A model generated the notes under the pieces. That model ran no database searches, was not told where the DNA came from, and saw only the letters and a list, made by a program, of their open reading frames with translations. A stretch of 64,000 bases of DNA, from positions 62,001-126,000 of the forward strand of contig NZ_FOET01000006.1 in NCBI RefSeq assembly GCF_900110735.1. The letters run 5' to 3'. Positions within the stretch are counted from its first letter, which is position 1. Each line of letters starts with the position of its first letter. The position numbers and the translations under genes are program-made. Origin of the DNA: Streptomyces radiopugnans. GTDB lineage: Bacteria > Actinomycetota > Actinomycetes > Streptomycetales > Streptomycetaceae. This document shows positions 58,281 through 64,000 of this stretch, piece after piece.

Positions 58281-58991
58281 GTGCCTGCTCTGCCTTCCCG
58301 TCCGTCCTCCCGTCCCCGTTCCGAACGCGAGCGGCTCGCCCAGGAGCTGCTGGACCGCGCGACTCCGGTGATGAGCGCGCTGGGCGTGCTGTTCCTGCTG
58401 CTCGTGCTGGGCGAGCGGCTGGCCCGGCCCGGAAGTGCGCTGAGCACTGTCATGGCCGTGGCCGGCTGGCTGCTGTGGGCGGTGTTCGCCGCGGAGTTCC
58501 TCGCCCGGCTGCTCATCGCTCCCGACACCAGGGCCTTCTGGCGCCGCAACTGGTGGCAGCTGCTCTTCCTGGTGCTGCCCTTCCTGAGGGTGCTGCGGCT
58601 GGCGCACTCGGTTCGGATGCTGCGCACCGGCCGGGTGCTCTCCTCGGTGGTGCGCTCCTCCCGCTCGGCGCGCCGGGTGCTCGGCGACCGGATCGGCTGG
58701 CTGGCGGCCGTCTCGGCGATCACCGTCCTGGGCAGCGGCGAGTTGCTGTACGAGTTCGGCTCCTACCGGTCCCTGGGCGAGGCGCTGCACGCCACCGCGC
58801 TGGCCACCGTCACCGGAGAGCCGCTGGACCGGCCCGGCACCTTCCCCAAGGTTCTGGAGATCGTGCTGGCGGTCTACTCCGTCGCCGTCTTCGCCACCCT
58901 CGCGGGCAGCCTGGGGGCCTACTTCCTGGAGTCGCGCACCACCGGTGGTCACCCGGTGAGGGTGGGCAGCGGAGGGGGCGAGGACTCCTGA
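58281..58991 (+). CDS. Voltage-gated-channel-like membrane protein without a selectivity filter
   Basis: A 236-residue protein. LLWAVFAAEFLARLLIAPDT resembles S2-S3 of Kv channels; FLVLPFLRVLRLAHSVRMLR with RTGRVLSSVVRSSRSARRVL resembles an S4 basic helix. A pore-like region follows, but TVGYGD is replaced by LATVTGEPLDRPGTF before the last helix VLEIVLAVYSVAVFATLAGS. It may be a regulatory or sensor protein derived from a K+ channel. GTG 58281 is preceded by GGGGGAAGGG. Its last 43 bases overlap the convergent lipoprotein gene. Confidence 0.78.
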   Translation: MPALPSRPSSRPRSERERLAQELLDRATPVMSALGVLFLLLVLGERLARPGSALSTVMAVAGWLLWAVFAAEFLARLLIAPDTRAFWRRNWWQLLFLVLPFLRVLRLAHSVRMLRTGRVLSSVVRSSRSARRVLGDRIGWLAAVSAITVLGSGELLYEFGSYRSLGEALHATALATVTGEPLDRPGTFPKVLEIVLAVYSVAVFATLAGSLGAYFLESRTTGGHPVRVGSGGGEDS

Positions 58992-59524
58992 TCGTAGGTG
59001 GGCGTCTGCGCGGGGACCTGCATGGACAGCGAGCCGGCGTCCTCGAAGTGGAGGGTCACCCACACGAAGTCGCCGCCCCGGATCCGCTGCCGCACATCGC
59101 GCAGCACCAGATAGGTCCCGCCCTCCTCCAGACCGACCGACTTGTCCGGGCTCAGCTCCACCCCGCCCTCGACCACCTCGCCGCCCTGGGCGACGATCTC
59201 GACGGACTCCGCCGCCGGCGACTCGGCCGCGACCAGCCGGTCGGCCGGCGGCTCCCGGTCGTACAGCTGCGCGTACAGGGGCACGTCGCTGCCGACCTGC
59301 CACGGCCCGTCCGTCGGCTCGGCCAGATGGGCGTAGCGCACCAGGACCGAGCCGATCGCCGCGTTGGCCCCCGGCGAGTCCACCTCGCCCGGACCCGCGA
59401 TCCCGCCCGGCTCATCGCCCTCTCCTCCCCCGCACCCCGCGGCCGTGAACGCGAGGACGGCCGCCAACAGCGGGGCCAGCACACGGCGCAGAGCGCGCGG
59501 GGTCCGGGACGGCACTCCGTTCAC
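58949..59524 (-). CDS. PCu(A)C-like copper chaperone lipoprotein
   Basis: A secreted 191-residue lipoprotein. The N-terminus ends in AFTAAGCGGG (lipid Cys ~29). The domain has VPLYAQLYDREPPADRLVAA, ESVEIVAQGGEVVEGGVELS and LRDVRQRIRGGDFVWVTLHF, the pattern of PCu(A)C copper chaperones (DUF461). The usual Met/His copper ligands (HxnMx21HxM) are mostly absent, so copper binding is doubtful. GTGA overlap with the SPW gene upstream shows co-translation. Convergent overlap with the channel-like gene. Confidence 0.78.
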   Translation of the reverse strand: MNGVPSRTPRALRRVLAPLLAAVLAFTAAGCGGGEGDEPGGIAGPGEVDSPGANAAIGSVLVRYAHLAEPTDGPWQVGSDVPLYAQLYDREPPADRLVAAESPAAESVEIVAQGGEVVEGGVELSPDKSVGLEEGGTYLVLRDVRQRIRGGDFVWVTLHFEDAGSLSMQVPAQTPTYDQESSPPPLPTLTG

Positions 59525-59973
59525 CTGGCCTCCTCCGGGCTCATGCGGCGTGCCCGGAACAGCAGCAGCATGCTCACCAGGGCCAGCACCACGAGCACGA
59601 TGCCCATGACGACCTCGTTGGCCTGGGCCGCCCGGGGGGTGTTCTCCGGGCCGCCGTAGTCGACCAGGGCGGGTGCGACCAGCAGCCACAGGCCCAGGAG
59701 CAGGACGATCAGATCCGACAGCCACCCGCGCGGGCGTACGATCCGGGCGGATGCGGTGAGCAGCAGCACGATGCCGACGCCGGTCTCGTTGCGCTGGGCG
59801 TCGACGGCGGCGTCGCTGAAGGGGTACCTGAGGAACCACGAGGCCAGGACCAGCCAGATGCCGGCCAGCATCATCAGGCCGGTCACGAGCTGGTCCCGCA
59901 CGCCGGTGGGGCCGGGCGCGGGTGCGGCGCCCCGGGCGGCTGCCGGTCCGCGTGGGGAGGAATGACGAGCCAT
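59521..59973 (-). CDS. SPW repeat family membrane protein
   Basis: A 150-residue membrane protein with four helices. The SPW-type repeat appears as LAGIWLVLASWFLRYPFSDA and LLGLWLLVAPALVDYGGPEN, with the family's SPW varied to ASW and APA. Function unknown; members occur in actinobacterial membranes. GGGGAGGAATG-like sequence lies around the start region. First gene of a pair with the copper-chaperone-like lipoprotein. Confidence 0.85.
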   Translation of the reverse strand: MARHSSPRGPAAARGAAPAPGPTGVRDQLVTGLMMLAGIWLVLASWFLRYPFSDAAVDAQRNETGVGIVLLLTASARIVRPRGWLSDLIVLLLGLWLLVAPALVDYGGPENTPRAAQANEVVMGIVLVVLALVSMLLLFRARRMSPEEAR

Positions 59974-60077
59974 GGGAACTCCTTACGGGATCTTCCAGAC
60001 CATCTTGGTGCCGTTCGCGGCGATTCGCCCGGTGCGCGCACCCGCCCCGGCTCCGTTCGGCGGCTTCCTTTCCGGGA

Positions 60078-60608
60078 TCACCCTGCCGTCCGTGTCCCGG
60101 CCGCTTCCCCGACGTCCGACAGGGAGCTGCCCGAGCCGGCCTGGGAGCGGGTGATCACACTGAACTTGCCGTCGGTCTCCAGCACCACCGCGGCGACCTC
60201 CTCGACCGAGCCGATCCCCTGGGAGCGGATCGCCTGGAGCACCTCGCTCTCGGTGACGCGCTGCCGGGCCATCGCCTCGTCGAGCATGCGTCCGTCACTC
60301 AGCAGCAGGGTCGGTTCGGCCTTGACCAGCCGCCGGAAGCGGCGGGAGCGCACCGCCGTCCAGGCGCTGACGAACTGGAGGGCCACCAGCAGGGCCAGGG
60401 CAAGCGCCCCCTCGGCGAGGGAGACGGTCGCGTTGAGCAGGATGGTGGCCAGCGTCGAGCCCAGGGCCACGGTGACCACCAGGTCGAACGCGTTCATCTT
60501 CGCCAGCGTGCGTTTGCCCGAGAGCCGCACCGCCGCGATCAGGGCCGCGTAGGAGCACGCGGCCATGACGGCCACACGCAGCAGGTCGTATTCGGTGTCG
60601 AAGAACAT
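60078..60608 (-). CDS. DUF421 (YetF-like) membrane protein
   Basis: A 176-residue protein. Three N-terminal helices (AVMAACSYAALIAAVRLSGK, FDLVVTVALGSTLATILLNA) are followed by the cytoplasmic part: RRLVKAEPTLLLSDGRMLDE, QRVTESEVLQAIRSQGIGSV and VAAVVLETDGKFSVI, all DUF421 hallmarks. YetF-type proteins bind phosphatidylserine-type lipids in sporulators, but the role here is unknown. Alone in its direction, with an AT-neutral upstream gap of ~75 bases. Confidence 0.92.
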   Translation of the reverse strand: MFFDTEYDLLRVAVMAACSYAALIAAVRLSGKRTLAKMNAFDLVVTVALGSTLATILLNATVSLAEGALALALLVALQFVSAWTAVRSRRFRRLVKAEPTLLLSDGRMLDEAMARQRVTESEVLQAIRSQGIGSVEEVAAVVLETDGKFSVITRSQAGSGSSLSDVGEAAGTRTAG

Positions 60609-60682
60609 CGGGCACGACTACCCCGCGGTTCCGTTCCGCAACGTGTCTGCGCCGCCCTGTGACCGAGCCGGTATCCGCGAGG

Positions 60683-60928
60683 TCAGCCTGGCTGCGAGGC
60701 GCGCAGACCGGCGGTGACCAGCTTGCGGACGGCGATCACGGCGGCGGCCGCCGCGATGGTGCTCCAGTCCGGGTCGCCGGCCAGCCGCAGCAGTCCCGCC
60801 GCGGTCAGGAAGTCGAGGAGGACGGCCAGCGCCGGCACGAGCCGCCTCGCCGACGCGAGCACCACCGCGGCGGCCACCAGCCCGAAGGCGGTGGTGGCCA
60901 GCGCCGCCAGGTCCAGGACGGTGGTCAT
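60683..60928 (-). CDS. Small membrane protein following DUF1622 gene
   Basis: An 81-residue protein with three hydrophobic segments (LAALATTAFGLVAAAVVLAS, ALAVLLDFLTAAGLLRLAG, TIAAAAAVIAVRKLVTAGLR). The ATG overlaps the DUF1622 stop by 4 bases, so the two are co-translated and probably form a complex. I know this arrangement from actinobacteria without a known function. Confidence 0.8.
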   Translation of the reverse strand: MTTVLDLAALATTAFGLVAAAVVLASARRLVPALAVLLDFLTAAGLLRLAGDPDWSTIAAAAAVIAVRKLVTAGLRASQPG

Positions 60929-61341
60929 ACCGGTTCCGCGGGGGCGCGGGAGCCGTCCGTCTCCTTGCGGCGCTCGCGTTCGATCTCGGCGCGCTCGGCC
61001 GCGATCTCCCGGCTGAGGAAGAAGTTCAGGGCGGTGCGGATCGCCGCGATCGCGGCGAGCTGCCCGATCTCGGTGAAGCTCGGGGCGACGGCCGTGCGCA
61101 GGACGTCTCCGGCGAGCTGGAACTCCAGGCCGAGCGCCAGGAAACGCCCCAGGGTGAGCCGGATCCTGTTGAACCTGCGGTCCGGGCCGGCTCCGCGCAC
61201 CATGGTGAGAAGGAAGCGTCCGAACGCCCAGACGGCGCCCACGAAGATGATCAGGGCGCCCGCCGCCTCCACCAGCCTCACCAGGAGGTCGACCGCTTCT
61301 CTCAGCGCGGACTCGGGCAGCAGCTCGGCGGTTGTGTCCAT
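60925..61341 (-). CDS. DUF1622 family membrane protein
   Basis: A 138-residue protein. VRLVEAAGALIIFVGAVWAF is helix 1, NRIRLTLGRFLALGLEFQLA and GDVLRTAVAPSFTEIGQLAA form the DUF1622 signature, and AIRTALNFFLSREIAAERAE the last helix and coiled tail. Cytoplasmic membrane; function unknown. It heads a two-gene operon with the small membrane protein downstream. Confidence 0.9.
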   Translation of the reverse strand: MDTTAELLPESALREAVDLLVRLVEAAGALIIFVGAVWAFGRFLLTMVRGAGPDRRFNRIRLTLGRFLALGLEFQLAGDVLRTAVAPSFTEIGQLAAIAAIRTALNFFLSREIAAERAEIERERRKETDGSRAPAEPV

Positions 61342-61731
61342 GATCCGCGAGTACCCGCACCGGTCCGCTCATTCCACGGGCGGCCGATGTGACGCACATC
61401 ATCGGATTTGATCCGGATTCGCTCACTCCGGCGCGGAATGTCCGCGGTGTTCGGCCGGTTGTACTCGTCGCGGGTGCCGGAGGGCGGGACAGTGTCCCCG
61501 GGCCTCACCCACCGCCTGCGAGGACGATCGTCCGGCTGAAGCCTCGCAGTGCCATTCGCCGCGAAGGCGACCGCCGTCCCCGGCGCCCGCACCTCAGACC
61601 GGCGCCGGCCAGGTTCCCCCCCGTCCTGGCCGGCGCCTTCCCATACCCGCCCGCCCCCGTACAGGCGCGGGCGGGCGGCACCGTCGGGCGGATGTTTACC
61701 GGGTGCGCGGCGGCGGGTTACCGTCACCCCC
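61342..61731. other. Divergent intergenic region with a perfect hairpin
   Basis: A 390-base stretch between the DUF1622 gene (leftward) and tetR (rightward). A perfect 13-bp hairpin (61601-61613 with 61625-61637, GGCGCCGGCCAGG) sits ~95 bases before tetR. A second GC-rich inverted repeat lies at ~61650-61677. A hairpin here is odd because no gene ends nearby; it may be the remains of a lost transcription unit or a 5' leader. No gene-like frame was seen. Confidence 0.55.
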
Positions 61732-62337
61732 ATGACCGCCGATCCCGTCCGCGCCCGGGTGCGCCTGAGCGCCGAGGACCGGCGCGGGCAGCTGATCGGC
61801 ATCGGGCTGAGACTGCTGGCCGACCGCCCCGTCCACGAACTGTCGGTCCACGAGGTGGCCGCCGAGGCGGGCATCTCGCGCGGCCTGCTCTTCCACTACT
61901 TCCCGACCAAGCGCGACTACTACGCCGCGGTGGTCCGGGCCGCCGGGCAGCGGCTGCTGCGGCACGCGCGCCTGCCGGAGGAGGGCGGGCCCGAGGAGCG
62001 GGTGCGCGCCGTGGTCGGGGGTTTCACCGGCTTCGTGCGGCGCCGCCGCGCCAACTACGTGGCCCTGGTGCGCGCCGGAGCCGGTGGGGACGATCTGGTG
62101 GTGGAGGTGTTCGAGGACATCCGCGCCACACTGGCCGAGCGGATCCTGACGGCGCTGGGCGATCCCTCCCCCGACCCGCTGGTGCGGCTCGCGGTGCGCG
62201 GCTGGCTGGCGATGGCGGAGGAGATGGCGATCGGGGCCGGGGAGGAGGTGGCGGCCGAGGAACTGGTGGGCTTCCTCGTGGACGGCCTCGGCCGGCTGCT
62301 CGCACCACTGGGTGCGCCGCTCGTCCAGCCCCGCTGA
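61732..62337 (+). CDS. TetR family transcriptional regulator
   Basis: A 201-residue regulator. ELSVHEVAAEAGISRGLLFH and YFPTKRDYYAAVVRAAGQRL form the TetR helix-turn-helix. The C-terminal ligand-binding part (VGGFTGFVRRRRANYVALVR, LAVRGWLAMAEEMAIGAGEE) resembles the common actinobacterial TetR group near acyl-CoA genes. ATG 61732 is chosen by homology. The acyl-CoA dehydrogenase gene follows, with a dyad in front of it, so control of fatty-acid or acyl-CoA catabolism is likely. Confidence 0.92.
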   Translation: MTADPVRARVRLSAEDRRGQLIGIGLRLLADRPVHELSVHEVAAEAGISRGLLFHYFPTKRDYYAAVVRAAGQRLLRHARLPEEGGPEERVRAVVGGFTGFVRRRRANYVALVRAGAGGDDLVVEVFEDIRATLAERILTALGDPSPDPLVRLAVRGWLAMAEEMAIGAGEEVAAEELVGFLVDGLGRLLAPLGAPLVQPR

Positions 62338-62398
62338 CCGTCCCCACCCGCCGGGCGCGGGACGGAAGGTGATCCGGGCCACCCCGCGCCACCGCTAT

Positions 62399-62414
62399 TG
62401 AGTACTGCTCAGTA
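62399..62414. promoter_or_regulatory. Putative TetR operator in front of acyl-CoA dehydrogenase gene
   Basis: TACTG-CT-CAGTA (62403-62414) is an inverted repeat with a second overlapping TGAG-N5-CTCA (62399-62411). It lies 72 bases before the dehydrogenase start, in a short AT-richer patch, and probably binds the TetR protein encoded just upstream. Confidence 0.5.
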
Positions 62415-62485
62415 TGTTGGCTACGCTCGCCGTCGCAACGACACCGCCCCGGACGCCCCGGGCACCCTTCAGCAAGGAGCCGGCC

Positions 62486-63700
62486 GTGGACTTCGCCCAC
62501 TCGCCGCGGGCTCGGGAGTACGTCGAGCGCGTCGCCGGGTTCGTCGACACCGAGATCATCCCCCGCGAACGCGAGTACCTCGGCGCCCTGCGCGGCCGGG
62601 CCGACCGGTGGGCGGTCCCGCCGCTGGTCGGGGAGCTCAAGGCCAGGGCCCGCGAGCAGGGCCTGTGGAACCTCTTCCTGCCCGACACGCGCCACGGCGC
62701 CGGGCTGGGCGTGGTGGAGTACGCGCCGGTGGCCGAGGTGATGGGCCGCTCCCTCATCGCGCCCGAGGTGTTCAACTGCAACGCCCCCGACACCGGCAAC
62801 GCCGAGGTCCTGCTGCACCACGGCAGCGACGAGCAGCGCGAGCGGTGGCTGGAGCCCCTGCTGGACGGGCGCATCCGCTCGGCGTTCTGCATGACCGAGC
62901 CGGAGGTAGCCTCCTCGGACGCCTCCAACATGGAGGCGACCGCCGTCCTGGACGGGGACGAGGTGGTGCTCGACGGGCGCAAGTGGTGGAGCACCGGAAT
63001 CGGGCACCCCGACTGCCGCTTCGTGATCTTCATGGGGCTGACGGACCCCGGCGCCCACCGCCACCGTCGGCACTCGATGGTGCTGGTGCCCCTGGACACC
63101 CCCGGGGTGCGGATCGAGCGGATGCTGCCGGTGCTCGGCTATCTGGACGAGCCCTACGGCCACGGCGAGGTGTCCTTCACCGGTGTGCGCCTGCCGAGCA
63201 GCGCGATCATCGGCGGGCCGGGCCGCGGCTTCGAGATCGCCCAGGGCAGGCTGGGCCCCGGCCGCATCCACCACTGCATGCGTCTGATCGGAATGGCCGA
63301 GCGCGCCCTGGAGCTGGCCTGCCGCCGTGCCGTCTCCCGCACCGCGTTCGGCAAGCCGCTGGCCAACCTCGGCGGCAACCGGGAGCGCATCGCCCGGGCC
63401 CGCATCGCGATCGACCGGGCACGCCTGCAGGTGCTCCACGCCGCGTGGCTGCTGGACACCGCCGGGCCACTCGGGGCCCTCGGGCAGCTCTCCCAGGTCA
63501 AGGCGGCCGTGCCCGCCATGGCGCAGGAGGTCGTCGACATGGCCGTCCAGCTGCACGGCGGGGCGGGACTGTCCGACGACACCCCGCTGGCCGGCTTCCT
63601 GGCCGCCGCCCGCGCGCTGCGCCTGGCCGACGGGCCCGACGAGGTGCACCTGGGCGTCGTCGCGAAGCTGGAGCTCTCCCGCCACCGGGAGCGGCCGTGA
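62486..63700 (+). CDS. Acyl-CoA dehydrogenase family protein
   Basis: A 404-residue flavoenzyme of normal length. FCMTEPEVASSDASNMEATA is the FAD-binding motif, GRKWWSTGIGHPDCRFVIFM follows, and VSRTAFGKPLANLGGNRERI, then AVQLHGGAGLSDDTPLAGFL, form the C-terminal helices. GLGVVEYAPVAEVMGRSLIA is typical of the CaiA-like actinobacterial group (long-chain or branched acyl-CoA). GTG 62486 has AAGGAG upstream. It probably shares an operon with the SDR gene downstream and is controlled by the adjacent TetR. Confidence 0.93.
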   Translation: MDFAHSPRAREYVERVAGFVDTEIIPREREYLGALRGRADRWAVPPLVGELKARAREQGLWNLFLPDTRHGAGLGVVEYAPVAEVMGRSLIAPEVFNCNAPDTGNAEVLLHHGSDEQRERWLEPLLDGRIRSAFCMTEPEVASSDASNMEATAVLDGDEVVLDGRKWWSTGIGHPDCRFVIFMGLTDPGAHRHRRHSMVLVPLDTPGVRIERMLPVLGYLDEPYGHGEVSFTGVRLPSSAIIGGPGRGFEIAQGRLGPGRIHHCMRLIGMAERALELACRRAVSRTAFGKPLANLGGNRERIARARIAIDRARLQVLHAAWLLDTAGPLGALGQLSQVKAAVPAMAQEVVDMAVQLHGGAGLSDDTPLAGFLAAARALRLADGPDEVHLGVVAKLELSRHRERP

Positions 63701-63794
63701 GCGGGGAGGCGACACCGGCCCGGCCCGCCGCCGCCGCGAAGGGCGCCGGGGGCAGGGCGGGGAACACGACGGAAGACACACAGGAGCACACGGC

Positions 63795-64000
63795 ATGAGC
63801 ACCCGCAAGAACATCCTCATCACCGGGGCCAGCGCCGGGCTGGGCGAGCAGATGGCCCGCGAGTTCGCCGCCAGGGGGCGCGACCTCGCCCTGTGCGCCC
63901 GCCGCACCGACCGCCTGGAGCGGCTGCGCGAGGAGCTGCTGGCCGCCCACCCCGGCATCACCGTCTCGGTACGCGCGCTGGACGTCAACGACCACGGCGC
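63795..64000 (+). CDS. Short-chain dehydrogenase/reductase, N-terminal part
   Basis: Only the first ~68 residues are inside the window. ILITGASAGLGEQMAREFAA is the classical SDR NAD(P)-binding TGxxxGxG motif, and LALCARRTDRLERLREELLA with Arg residues after strand 2 suggests NADPH preference. The ATG follows AGGAGCACACGGC. Likely partner of the acyl-CoA dehydrogenase upstream. Confidence 0.9.
   Translation, partial: MSTRKNILITGASAGLGEQMAREFAARGRDLALCARRTDRLERLREELLAAHPGITVSVRALDVNDHG

Overview
The window is very GC-rich DNA with strong third-position GC bias, frequent GTG starts, many 4-base ATGA/GTGA gene overlaps and families typical of Streptomyces: XRE/DUF397 pairs, DUF574 methyltransferases, DUF6153/DUF305 proteins, SPW-repeat proteins and DUF1266 proteins. 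It reads as a Streptomyces or close-relative chromosome segment. No rRNA, tRNA, CRISPR array, insertion sequence or phage gene was seen.

Layout. (1) 1-6155 (-): an AI-2E family transporter and an Mrp-type Na+/H+ antiporter operon (mnhA, C, D, E, F, G) in which A, C and D each carry an apparent frameshift. (2) 6264-11623: CBS-BON protein, DinB-like protein, universal stress protein, and the dhaKLM dihydroxyacetone kinase operon. (3) 11608-18439: regulatory genes: a Spo0F/RsbW-like ATPase, an XRE/DUF397 pair whose regulator carries a rare TTA codon, two DUF574 methyltransferases, a PlsC-like acyltransferase and a small sigma factor. (4) 18954-22888: a GlsB-type membrane protein, a VOC protein, and an MFS exporter/DUF3291 unit divergent from a MerR regulator, with a perfect palindrome between them.

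(5) 22890-45018 (-): a 22-kb biosynthetic operon built around a polyunsaturated-fatty-acid (PUFA) synthase-like iterative polyketide synthase. In transcription order it encodes a flavoprotein, a free ACP, a thioesterase, a PfaA-like KS-AT-ACP protein, a KR-DH frame, a giant KS-CLF-AT-DH-DH protein, PfaD, two long acyl-CoA dehydrogenases and an Sfp-type phosphopantetheinyl transferase. Most genes overlap or lie close together. The PfaA-like ORF stops just after its ACP. Its missing KR-DH half continues in the -1 frame without a standard start codon, and the junction has a CCCAAAA slippery heptamer, a 5-base spacer and a stem-loop. This looks like programmed -1 frameshifting, although a one-base indel would look the same. 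I do not recognise the product; the enzymes predict an unusual, probably polyunsaturated lipid.

(6) 45019-46302: a long AT-richer non-coding region. (7) 46303-53348: a BBE-like oxidase, then a metal-handling group (ArsR, DUF6153, DUF305, Csp-like copper protein, F510_1955 protein), a two-pore-helix K+ channel and a CPA1 antiporter. (8) 54004-61341: DUF1266 protein, a 904-residue membrane-anchored periplasmic-binding-fold receptor, a channel-like protein without a selectivity filter, a copper-chaperone-like lipoprotein, and SPW, DUF421 and DUF1622 membrane proteins. (9) 61732-64000: TetR regulator, acyl-CoA dehydrogenase and the start of a short-chain dehydrogenase, probably a small acyl-CoA catabolic operon.
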